NCBI RefSeq assembly: GCF_049445995.1
Contig: NZ_JBMSDZ010000016.1
Coordinates: forward strand, 19,397 to 83,396
Source: Dyella_A sp049445995
Lineage (GTDB): Bacteria; Pseudomonadota; Gammaproteobacteria; Xanthomonadales; Rhodanobacteraceae
Length of the DNA stretch: 64,000 nt
Direction: 5' to 3'
The position numbers were made by a program, and so were the translations under genes. Every line of letters begins with the position of its first letter. Position 1 is the first letter of the stretch. A model generated the notes under the pieces. That model saw only the letters and a list, made by a program, of their open reading frames with translations, was not told the DNA's origin and made no database searches. Of this stretch, positions 32,603 to 39,614 are shown in pieces.

Positions 32603-32941
32603 ATGAAGCTGGTATCGGCGGTCATCAAGCCGTTCAAACTGGATGATGTGCGCGAGGCGCTGGCCGAAGTCGGCGTGCAGGGCATCACGGTGACTGAAGT
32701 CAAGGGTTTCGGCCGGCAAAAAGGCCATACCGAGCTATATCGCGGCGCGGAATACGTGGTGGACTTCCTGCCCAAGATCAAGCTGGAGGTGGCCGTGGCC
32801 GACGACCAGCTCGAGCGCGTGGTGGATGCAATCCAGAATGCCGCCCGCACCGGCAAGATCGGCGACGGCAAGATCTTCGTCAGCGCGCTGGATCAGGTGA
32901 TCCGCATCCGCACCGGCGAGCTGGACAACGACGCGCTCTAG
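32603..32941 (+). CDS. glnB: Nitrogen regulatory protein P-II
   Basis: 112 residues, exactly the P-II length. P-II is a trimeric sensor of 2-oxoglutarate, ATP and glutamine state that controls NtrB, glutamine synthetase adenylylation or AmtB. The T-loop is intact with the uridylylated tyrosine at residue 51 (GHTELYRGAEYVVDFLPK). The C-terminal signature TGKIGDGKIFVSALDQVIRI is present. Whether it is GlnB or GlnK cannot be settled by sequence alone; no amtB is adjacent, which favours GlnB. A good ribosome site (GAGGAG) precedes the ATG. Its stop codon shares a CTAG with the convergent small gene. Confidence 0.95.
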   Translation: MKLVSAVIKPFKLDDVREALAEVGVQGITVTEVKGFGRQKGHTELYRGAEYVVDFLPKIKLEVAVADDQLERVVDAIQNAARTGKIGDGKIFVSALDQVIRIRTGELDNDAL

Positions 32942-33120
32942 GCGCTGCTGCCCAGCGCGGCCTGTGTCCGCTCGAAGCGGGTGAGGCGCAGGCCCACCAT
33001 GCCGAGCACGATGCCCACCACCGCACCACCGAGCAGGCACTGGAGCAACGGCGGGTGCCGCAGACCAAACAGCGCCATCGCGACGCCCAGCAACGCGAAG
33101 ATCGCAATACGGACCAGCAT
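32938..33120 (-). CDS. Small two-helix membrane protein, unknown
   Basis: 60 residues, convergent with glnB; the two stop codons share the palindrome CTAG at 32938-32941. Two hydrophobic helices (VRIAIFALLGVAMALFGL and LLQCLLGGAVVGIVLGMVGL) are joined by a short RHPP turn, followed by a basic/polar tail (RLTRFERTQAALG). No family recognised. Codon use fits the genome and the coding potential is good, but there is no homology support. Confidence 0.6.
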   Translation of the reverse strand: MLVRIAIFALLGVAMALFGLRHPPLLQCLLGGAVVGIVLGMVGLRLTRFERTQAALGSSA

Positions 33121-33161
33121 GCGCCCGCGCCGGATCGGCTGTCACCCGACCCGCCGAACGG

Positions 33162-33905
33162 TCACTTCGCCTTGCCCTGGTTGGCCACCGCGGCCATCTT
33201 GGCGGCGATCGCGTCGGCATCACCCAGGTACTCGCGGCGGATCGGGCGCAGCTCGGCGTCGAACTCGTAGACCAGCGGGATGCCGTTGGGGATGTTGACC
33301 TCGACGATGTCCTCGTCGGAGATGCCGTCCAGGTACTTCACCAGCGCGCGCATGGAATTGCCGTGGGCCACCACCAGCACGCGCTGGCCGCTGCGAATGG
33401 CCGGCGCCAGCACCTCGTGCCAGTACGGCAGCACGCGGGCCACGGTGTCCTTCAGGCATTCGGTGTCCGGAATCTGCGCCGGATCCAGCCCCGCATAGCG
33501 GGGGTCATGCAGCGCCTCGTTGGCGCTGCGCTCCAGCGGCGGCGGCGGCGTGTCGTAGCTGCGGCGCCAGATCTTCACCTGCTCCTCGCCATACCTGGCA
33601 GCGGTCTCGGCCTTGTTGAGGCCGGTCAGCGCGCCGTAGTGGCGCTCGTTGAGGCGCCAGTCGGTAAGCACCGGGATCCACATCTGGTCCAGCGCCTCCT
33701 GCACCCCCCACAGCGTGCGCACGCAGCGCTTGAGCACCGAGGTGTGCGCCACGTCGAACTGGAAGCCGGCCTGCTTCAGCGCGGCGCCCGCTTCCCTGGC
33801 CTCGGCGATGCCCTGCGGCGTCAGGTCGACGTCGGCCCAGCCGCTGAAGCGGTTGTCGAGGTTCCACTGGGATTGGCCGTGGCGGATCAGGACGAGCTTG
33901 TGCAT
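33162..33905 (-). CDS. gpmA: 2,3-bisphosphoglycerate-dependent phosphoglycerate mutase
   Basis: 247 residues, the standard length. It interconverts 3- and 2-phosphoglycerate in glycolysis/gluconeogenesis through a phosphohistidine. The catalytic motif LIRHGQSQWNLDNRFSGWAD has the active-site histidine at residue 10. Downstream are RLNERHYGALTGLNKAETA, the substrate loop DTPPPPLE, and the second histidine block VLVVAHGNSMRALVKYLDG. The start at 33903-33905 (MHKLVLIRHG) is unambiguous. The frame is open 53 codons further upstream, but that part has no family similarity. Confidence 0.96.
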   Translation of the reverse strand: MHKLVLIRHGQSQWNLDNRFSGWADVDLTPQGIAEAREAGAALKQAGFQFDVAHTSVLKRCVRTLWGVQEALDQMWIPVLTDWRLNERHYGALTGLNKAETAARYGEEQVKIWRRSYDTPPPPLERSANEALHDPRYAGLDPAQIPDTECLKDTVARVLPYWHEVLAPAIRSGQRVLVVAHGNSMRALVKYLDGISDEDIVEVNIPNGIPLVYEFDAELRPIRREYLGDADAIAAKMAAVANQGKAK

Positions 33906-34084
33906 GGCGATGGCGACGCGCGGGGGAAAGGGAAAATGGTGAATGGCGCCGGGCCGGGCGTCAAATCGCACCGTGCCGGAGGTCACGTAAACCGTCGCCG
34001 TCCCGGCCGCATCTATGGTCGCGTTGTGTCCCTCACGGCCGGCCGCCGATGCGTCCGCCGCCATGCCATGCCAAGGAGATTCCC

Positions 34085-34738
34085 ATGCGCCGCACCGTGC
34101 TCGCTTTCGCTCTGATCCTCGCCATCCACCCTTTGGCTGCCGCCGCGCAGGACGACATCGACAAGGTCAACGGTTCCATCCATGTCGAGGCTGGCCAGCA
34201 GGTCGGCGACGCCAGCACGGTCAATGGCGCCGTGCACGTGGAAGACGGCGCCAGCGTGCGCAAGGCCAGCACGGTCAACGGCGCGGTGGAGCTGGGCGAC
34301 CAGGCCCGGGCCGGCGAGATCGGCACGGTCAACGGCGCGGTATCGCTCGGTGAAAGCGCCCGCGTGAGCGGCAAGGTGGAGACGGTGAACGGCAGCATCC
34401 GGCTGGACCGGGGCGCCGAGATCGGCGGCCGCGCCTCCAACGTCAACGGCGCGATCACGCTCGACGCGGCGCACGTGGCCGGCGGGCTGGGCACCGTCGG
34501 CGGCGATATCACGGTGGGCGCCAACTCCCGTGTCGAGGGCGGCATCCTGGTGGACAGGCCCGGCGGCTGGTTCCACTGGGGTCAGCAGCGTCCACCGCAC
34601 GTGGTGATCGGGCCGCACGCGGTGGTGCAGGGCACGCTGGATTTTCGCCGCGAGGTGGTGCTCGAGGTCAGCGACAGCGCACAGATCGGCCCGGTGAAAG
34701 GCGCCACGCCGGTGACCTTCCACGGCGACACGCCGTAG
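34085..34738 (+). CDS. Exported repeat protein with VNGAV-type tandem units
   Basis: 217 residues, preceded by AAGGAGA. A signal peptide (MRRTVLAFALILAIHPLAAA) is followed by about six repeats of roughly 18 residues, each with a core V-N-G-(A/S)-(V/I): DKVNGSIHVEAGQQVGD, STVNGAVHVEDGASVRK, STVNGAVELGDQARAGE, GTVNGAVSLGESARVSG, ETVNGSIRLDRGAEIGG, SNVNGAITLDA. This pattern suits a right-handed beta-helix like bactofilin/polymer-forming proteins. Here it is exported, unlike cytoplasmic bactofilins. A C-terminal segment (VVIGPHAVVQGTLDFRREVV) continues the fold. Function unknown; an assembly or scaffold role is a guess. Confidence 0.82.
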   Translation: MRRTVLAFALILAIHPLAAAAQDDIDKVNGSIHVEAGQQVGDASTVNGAVHVEDGASVRKASTVNGAVELGDQARAGEIGTVNGAVSLGESARVSGKVETVNGSIRLDRGAEIGGRASNVNGAITLDAAHVAGGLGTVGGDITVGANSRVEGGILVDRPGGWFHWGQQRPPHVVIGPHAVVQGTLDFRREVVLEVSDSAQIGPVKGATPVTFHGDTP

Positions 34739-34744
34739 CCGCCG

Positions 34745-34828
34745 GTAGGAGCGCACCCTGTGCGCGAATGCTTTTGGCTTTGATGTCAATCAGGAGCAAA
34801 AGCATTCGCGCACAGGGTGCGCTCCTAC
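34745..34828. repeat. Long palindromic repeat, copy 3
   Basis: 84 bases, nearly identical to copy 1 (GATGTCAATCAGGAGC core, one G to A change). It sits between the VNG-repeat gene and hemF, convergent genes. The right arm contains the TAG stop codon of hemF on the minus strand (34825-34827). Confidence 0.9.
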
Positions 34829-35727
34829 AGCCAGTCGCGCGGTACCAGGTAATCGGCCAGCCGTGCCTCGGCGCTGCCCGGCTCGGGCGAGTAGCCGTAC
34901 TCGAAGCGCACCCGTGGCGGCAGGCTCATCAGGATCGACTCGGTGCGCCCGCCCGACTGCAGCCCGAACAGCGTGCCGCGGTCCCACACCAGGTTGAATT
35001 CCACGTAGCGGCCGCGGCGATAGAGCTGGAACTCGCGCTCGCGCTCGCCGTACGGGGTGTCCCTGCGCCGCTCGACGATCGGCAGATAGGCATCGAGGAA
35101 ACCCTGCCCCACCGCCCGGGTCAGCGCGAAGCAGCGCTCGAAGCCGCCCTCGTTGAGATCGTCGTAGAACAGGCCGCCCACGCCGCGCGTCTCGCCACGG
35201 TGCTTGAGATAGAAATATTCGTCGCACCAGCGCTTGTAGCGGGCGTAGACGTCGTCGCCGAACGGCGCGCAGGCGGCGCGCGCCACGGTGTGCCAGTGCA
35301 CCACGTCCTCGTCCACCGGATAGAACGGGGTGAGGTCGAAGCCGCCGCCGAACCACCACACCGGCTCGATACCCTCCCTGCTCGCCTCGAAATAGCGCAC
35401 GTTGGCGTGCGTGGTCGGTACGTAAGGATTCTTCGGATGCAGCACCAGCGACACGCCGGTGGCGACGAAGCGGCCGCCAGCCAATTCCGGCCGGTGCGCG
35501 GTGGCGCTGGGCGGCAGCTGGTGGCCGGACACGCGCGAGAAGTTCACTCCGGCCTGCTCGAACACCGCACCGTCGCGCAGCACGCGCGTGCGACCGCCGC
35601 CACCGGCCTCGCGCGTCCACGCGTCCTCGACGAAACACGCGCCGCCGTCGGCGGCTTCCACCGCGGCGCAGATGCGGTCCTGCAGTTCGCGCAGGAAGGC
35701 TTCGGCGCGTTCGGCCTGCTCGCTCAT
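34825..35727 (-). CDS. hemF: Oxygen-dependent coproporphyrinogen III oxidase
   Basis: 300 residues, the normal HemF length. It decarboxylates coproporphyrinogen III to protoporphyrinogen IX with O2 in haem synthesis. The family block TGVSLVLHPKNPYVPTTHAN followed by VRYFEA is present, as are GGGFDLTPFYPVDEDVVHWH and RYVEFNLVWDRGTLFGLQSG near the C-terminus. The start is at 35727 (MSEQAERAEAFLRELQ). The TAG stop is supplied by a palindromic repeat arm, so the C-terminal end LVPRDWL may be where an ancestral gene end was altered. Adjacent genes are an unrelated aryl-polyene block. Confidence 0.96.
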   Translation of the reverse strand: MSEQAERAEAFLRELQDRICAAVEAADGGACFVEDAWTREAGGGGRTRVLRDGAVFEQAGVNFSRVSGHQLPPSATAHRPELAGGRFVATGVSLVLHPKNPYVPTTHANVRYFEASREGIEPVWWFGGGFDLTPFYPVDEDVVHWHTVARAACAPFGDDVYARYKRWCDEYFYLKHRGETRGVGGLFYDDLNEGGFERCFALTRAVGQGFLDAYLPIVERRRDTPYGEREREFQLYRRGRYVEFNLVWDRGTLFGLQSGGRTESILMSLPPRVRFEYGYSPEPGSAEARLADYLVPRDWL

Positions 35728-35855
35728 CGCTCGATCACCCGTGCCGGAAAAACCCGAAGCTTAGCAAGCCGCACACGCCGCCGGATTTGCAGTCCGGCCG
35801 ACCAAAGTCCGACAGGCTCCTAGGCAAGTCCGGGTGGCACGGCTAGGCTTTCCGG

Positions 35856-37058
35856 ATGCCTGACCCGATTGCTCCCCTCGCGGTCTCCGCGTACACCGCC
35901 ACCTCCGCGCTCGGCCATGGCCTGCAGGCGCATCTGGATGCGCTGCAGGAAGAACGCAGCGGCCTGCGCCCCAACGCGTTCTCCAGCGCGCCGCTGCCGT
36001 GCTGGATCGGCCAGGTCGACGGCGTCGAGAACGCGCCGCTGCCCGAGGCGCTGGCCGCGTGGGAGTGCCGCAACAACCGGCTGGCCTGGCTCGGCCTGAA
36101 CCAGGACGGCTTCGTCGACCGCGTCGCCGCGGCCCGCGCGCGCTACGGCGCCGGGCGCATCGCGCTGATGCTGGGCACTTCCACCGCCAGCATCGGCGCC
36201 ACCGAGGAAGGTTATCGCCGGCTCGACGCCGACGGCGGCCTGCCCGACGACCTGCTGCGCCCGGCCATCCACGCGCCGCACTCGCTGTGCGCGTTCGTCG
36301 CCGCGGCGCTGGGCATCGAGGGGCCGTGCCTCACCGTGTCCACCGCCTGCTCGTCCAGCGCCAAGGTGTTCGCCAGCGCCGAACGGCTGATCCGCCTCGG
36401 CCTGGTCGATGCGGCCGTGGTCGGCGGCGTGGATACCTTGTGCGACAGCGTGCTGTTCGGCTTCAACGCGCTGGAACTGATCTCGCCCGAACCGTGCACG
36501 CCGTTCGATGCGGGCCGCCGCGGCATCTCGATCGGCGAGGCGGCCGGCTTCGCGCTGCTGGAGCGCGTCGAGGCCGCGCCTGACGCGCCGCGCCTGCTCG
36601 GCTACGGCGAATCCACCGACGCGCACCACATGTCCACGCCGCATCCGCAGGGGCTGGGTGCCGAGCTGGCGCTGCGCGACGCGCTGGCGCGCGCGGGCAT
36701 CACCGCCAAACAGGTCGACTACATCAACCTGCACGGCACGGCGAGCCTGAAGAACGACGAGGTGGAGGCCGCGCTGGTCGGCCGCAGCTTCGCGCCGCAC
36801 ACGCGCGCCAGTTCCACCAAGGGCTTCACCGGCCACACGCTGGGCGCGGCCGGCATCGTGGAAGCGGCGATCACCCTGCTCGCCCTGCGCGAAGGGCTGG
36901 TGCCGGGCAACCTCGGTGGCAACACCCCCGATCCCGGCTGCGGTCCGCAGTTCGCCTGGCACAACGAGCGCCGCCCGCTGCGCATCGCGCTCAGCAACTC
37001 GTTCGGCTTCGGCGGCAACAACGCCTGCCTCGCCTTCGCCCGGGCGGAGTTGGCATGA
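35856..37058 (+). CDS. Beta-ketoacyl-ACP synthase of an aryl-polyene type cluster
   Basis: 400 residues of the FabB/FabF-like ketosynthase family used in aryl polyene (xanthomonadin-type pigment) synthesis. The catalytic triad is visible: Cys in TVSTACSSSAK (about residue 165), His in NLHGTASLKNDEVEA (about 292) and His in TKGFTGHTLGAAGIVE (about 327). The TLGAAG block and C-terminal NSFGFGGNNACLAF are typical. A -10-like TAGGCT at 35844-35849 precedes the ATG by 7 bases with no Shine-Dalgarno. It is coupled to the next gene (ATGA overlap). The rest of the aryl-polyene cluster is missing from this window. Confidence 0.9.
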   Translation: MPDPIAPLAVSAYTATSALGHGLQAHLDALQEERSGLRPNAFSSAPLPCWIGQVDGVENAPLPEALAAWECRNNRLAWLGLNQDGFVDRVAAARARYGAGRIALMLGTSTASIGATEEGYRRLDADGGLPDDLLRPAIHAPHSLCAFVAAALGIEGPCLTVSTACSSSAKVFASAERLIRLGLVDAAVVGGVDTLCDSVLFGFNALELISPEPCTPFDAGRRGISIGEAAGFALLERVEAAPDAPRLLGYGESTDAHHMSTPHPQGLGAELALRDALARAGITAKQVDYINLHGTASLKNDEVEAALVGRSFAPHTRASSTKGFTGHTLGAAGIVEAAITLLALREGLVPGNLGGNTPDPGCGPQFAWHNERRPLRIALSNSFGFGGNNACLAFARAELA

Positions 37059-37852
37059 GTGCGTTGCACCTCGCCATCGAAGGCCTCGGCCTGTGGACGC
37101 CGCAGCTGGGCCACGTGGAGGCGCTGCGCGCGCTGCTGAGCGGTGCGCCGGTGGTGGCGCCGCCGGCACGTCCCGCGGCCGCCACGCTGCCAGCCAACGA
37201 GCGCCGCCGCGCGCCGGAAAGCGTGCTGCTGGCCACCGAGGTGGCCGACCAGGCGGTGGCGATGAGCGGCCGCGCGGCGAGCGAACTGGCCTGCGTGTTC
37301 ACCTCCAGTCATGGCGACCAGGCGATCACCGACTACATGTGCGCCACGCTGGCGACCGCGCCCACCGCGCTGTCGCCGACCAAGTTCCACAACTCGGTGC
37401 ACAACGCAGCGGTCGGCTACTGGACCATTGCCACCGGCTGCCATGCCGCGTCCACCGCGGTCTGCGCGCACGCGCTGAGCTTCGGCGCGGGACTGCTCGA
37501 AGCGACCAGCCTGGCACTGGCCGATCGGCGGCCGGTGCTGCTGGTGTGCAGCGACATCGCCGGCAGCGGCCCGCTGCGCGAAGTCACCGGTTGCGCGCAG
37601 TCGTTCGGCGTGGCGGTGGTGCTGGCGCCCGTGTCGAACGCGTCGGCGCTGGCCACGCTCACGCTGCGGCCTTCACCCTGCCGCGATGCAGCCACCGTCA
37701 CACTGCCCGAGCCGCTGGCAAGCGTGCGCGACGGCAATCCTGCCGCGGGCGCGCTCGACCTGCTGGTACCGCTGCTGCGCGGCGCCGCGCATGCCCGCCT
37801 CGCCGCCTCGCCCTCGATGGAGCTGGATCTGGACATGGAGTATCCCGGTTGA
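37055..37852 (+). CDS. Beta-ketoacyl synthase-like (chain-length-factor-type) protein
   Basis: 265 residues, about the length of the short ketosynthase-like proteins found next to the ketosynthase in aryl polyene clusters. It has FTSSHGDQAITDYMCATLAT, the pattern PTKFHNSVHNAAVGYWTIAT, and GCHAASTAVCAHALSFGAGL. An active-site-like cysteine is present (GCHAAST), but the second half of a full ketosynthase is missing. A role as heterodimer partner or chain-length factor is inferred from context. It overlaps both neighbours by 4 bases, so the three genes form one operon. Confidence 0.8.
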   Translation: MSALHLAIEGLGLWTPQLGHVEALRALLSGAPVVAPPARPAAATLPANERRRAPESVLLATEVADQAVAMSGRAASELACVFTSSHGDQAITDYMCATLATAPTALSPTKFHNSVHNAAVGYWTIATGCHAASTAVCAHALSFGAGLLEATSLALADRRPVLLVCSDIAGSGPLREVTGCAQSFGVAVVLAPVSNASALATLTLRPSPCRDAATVTLPEPLASVRDGNPAAGALDLLVPLLRGAAHARLAASPSMELDLDMEYPG

Positions 37853-38598
37853 ACGGTCTGCCCCGTTGGTGCGTGCTGATCCCCTGCCTCAACGAAGAGG
37901 CGGCGATCGAATCGGTGGTGCGCTCGGTGCTGGCGCTGGACGCGCCGGTGATCGTGGTCGACGACGGTTCCGACGACCGCACGCCGGAGCTGGTGGCGGC
38001 ACTGCCGGTCACGCTGATCCGTCACGCCACGCGGCACGGCAAGGGTGCGGCGCTGCGCAGCGGTTTCCGCGAGGCGCTGCGCCAGGGCTACGAGGCAGTG
38101 CTGACGATGGACGGCGACGGCCAGCACCTGGCCGATGACATCCCGCGCCTGCTCGCTGCGGCACGGCGCTATCCGCGCCACATCGTGATCGGCGCGCGCC
38201 TGCTCGACCGCGAGCAGCAGCCCAAGGGCCGCCGTCGCGCCAACGGCGTCGCCGACTGGGGCATCTCCTGGGCCTGCGCACAACCGGTGGTCGACACGCA
38301 GAGCGGCCAGCGCTGGTACCCGCGCGACGCGCTGGCGCTGGTCGACCTGCCGGCGGAGAACTTCGCGTTCGAGGCGGCGATCCTGATCGCCGCGACACGC
38401 GAGAAGGGCCTGGGTGTGGTGTCGGTGCCGATCGCCTCGCGCTACCACGGCAGCTTCCGGCTCAGCCACTTCAGGCCGGTGCGCGATATTGCCCGCATCA
38501 CCACCTACACCATCGGCCGCGTGGTGCACTACGGCGACATCGTGGCGAGCTACCGCCGCTCGCGCGCCAGCATGCCGATCGTGCTGCACGACCTCTGA
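37849..38598 (+). CDS. Family 2 glycosyltransferase of the aryl-polyene block
   Basis: 249 residues from a TTG start at 37849 that overlaps the previous stop (TTGA). The GT-A fold marks are IPCLNEEAAIESVVRSVLAL, VIVVDDGSDDRTPELVAAL (nucleotide-sugar binding) and LTMDGDGQHLADDIPRLL (the DxD-type motif). Such glycosyltransferases occur in xanthomonadin-type clusters, where they probably modify or attach the polyene. The enzyme resembles dolichol-phosphate-mannose synthase-like proteins but has no C-terminal membrane segments. After it the cluster breaks down into pseudogenes. Confidence 0.87.
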   Translation: MNGLPRWCVLIPCLNEEAAIESVVRSVLALDAPVIVVDDGSDDRTPELVAALPVTLIRHATRHGKGAALRSGFREALRQGYEAVLTMDGDGQHLADDIPRLLAAARRYPRHIVIGARLLDREQQPKGRRRANGVADWGISWACAQPVVDTQSGQRWYPRDALALVDLPAENFAFEAAILIAATREKGLGVVSVPIASRYHGSFRLSHFRPVRDIARITTYTIGRVVHYGDIVASYRRSRASMPIVLHDL

Positions 38599-38670
38599 CG
38601 ACCATACGCCGCAGGCTGCAGTCGCATGCCATGCCTGCACAGTCGGGACGGACTGCGGGATGAAATGCAT

Positions 38671-38745
38671 ATGGGCGACGCGACGCACGATGCGGTGATC
38701 CCGGGCAGCGGCCTGGCCGGGCTGTGTCTGGCGCTGCAACGTGAC
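38671..38745 (+). pseudogene. N-terminal stub of a FAD-dependent oxidoreductase
   Basis: The frame MGDATHDAVIPGSGLAGLCL ALQRD has the N-terminal FAD-binding glycine motif (GSGLAG) of the flavoprotein (tryptophan-halogenase-like) usually encoded in this kind of cluster. After about 25 codons the similarity ends and transposase sequence begins. It is a truncated gene, not a functional one. Confidence 0.6.
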
Positions 38746-38955
38746 GACCATGTCGGGCCTGGCCTACGTTGGCATCGCGCTCCACCGTTTTGCCGAGATC
38801 GCCCGCCGTATCGACCCCCGCCGTATCGACCCGTATTCCCCGTGCGCCAAGACCTGCCGAGCAGCCAGATGCTGGCGAGCTGCATCGGCCTGCTGGTGGA
38901 GGGCAAGAGCGATTTCGAAGCGATCGAAGGCAAGCGCGGGGAGGCGTTGGTGTGA
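38741..38955 (+). pseudogene. IS1380-like transposase fragment with frameshift
   Basis: Two reading frames join into one transposase-like sequence: MSGLAYVGIALHRFAEIARR (38741 frame) and FPVRQDLPSSQMLASCIGLL, VEGKSDFEAIEGKRGE (38626 frame). The LLxEGKSDFEAIE block is typical of IS1380-family N-terminal regions. A 15-base tandem duplication (CGCCGTATCGACCC at 38804 and 38819) lies near the shift. Only about 70 codons remain and no terminal repeats are seen. Confidence 0.65.
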
Positions 38956-39045
38956 GTCACGCCGCCATGGCAAGCTCAAATTGGATTTGTCCCTCACGCC
39001 ATGGGTCACTCCGCGCCCTTCGGACGCAAGCCACCCAAGCAAGAA

Positions 39046-39072
39046 GGCCCCGCCGAGGATCTCGGCGGGGCC
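39046..39072 (-). terminator. Terminator downstream of tRNA-Arg
   Basis: GGCCCCGCCGAG / CTCGGCGGGGCC, a perfect 12-bp stem with a 3-base loop. On the minus strand it is followed by TTCTTGCTT. It lies 85 bases past the tRNA 3' end. Confidence 0.85.
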
Positions 39073-39157
39073 TGAGAGGCTTGCTGGATGCGGCTTTCCG
39101 CCGCCTCCCGATCATCGCGCTCCAGCCGCAGCCGGCAAGGCGATGACCCATGGCAAA

Positions 39158-39234
39158 TGGCGCGCCCGGAGGGATTCGAACCCCCGACCAATGGCTTCGG
39201 AAGCCACTACTCTATCCGGCTGAGCTACGGGCGC
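39158..39234 (-). tRNA. tRNA-Arg(CCG)
   Basis: Complete cloverleaf on the minus strand: acceptor stem GCGCCCG/CGGGCGC, D-arm with AGCTCAG...GGATAGAG, anticodon stem-loop GGCTTCCGAAGCC with anticodon CCG, T-arm GGGGGTTCGAATCCC(T), and an encoded CCA end (discriminator G). It reads CGG arginine codons. It is adjacent to transposase and aryl-polyene remnants. Confidence 0.97.
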
Positions 39235-39484
39235 GTGTGGTGCGGCCAGCCGCGGTGCGGACGGGTGTCCGGGGTGCGGCGGACGCGCAGTATAGCGGAG
39301 TTGGATGGGTGCTTGGCGGTGGATGTGCCCGCCGGGGTGGAGCGGAATCGGAGCGGGTTGCCGGATGGGATAGTCGTAGCGAGCGAGCAGCTGCCGCTCA
39401 CCCGGATCCCGGCTCAAATCCTGGGCAGGCGCTTCCCCCGGCAGGGATGGGATGCAAAGTGTTTTGAGATGGTCGCAAGAGCGA

Positions 39485-39609
39485 CCCCTCACCCCAACCC
39501 TCTCCCCGGCGGGGAGAGGGAGCAATGCGGGATGGGAGATGGTCGCGAGGGTGTCCCTCACCCCAACCCCCGGATCAAGTCCGGGGCAGGCCCTCTCCCC
39601 GGCGGTGAA
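39485..39609. repeat. Two CCCTCACCCCAACC-type hairpin repeats
   Basis: CCCTCACCCCAACCCTCTCC followed by GGGGAGAGGG forms a 10-bp stem (39498-39520). A second, partly different copy at 39555-39609 contains CCCCGG-7-CCGGGG. A third copy is at 55310-55344. These are common intergenic repeats in related genomes and may terminate transcripts; here they follow the M61 gene end. Confidence 0.8.
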
Positions 39610-39614
39610 GCGAC

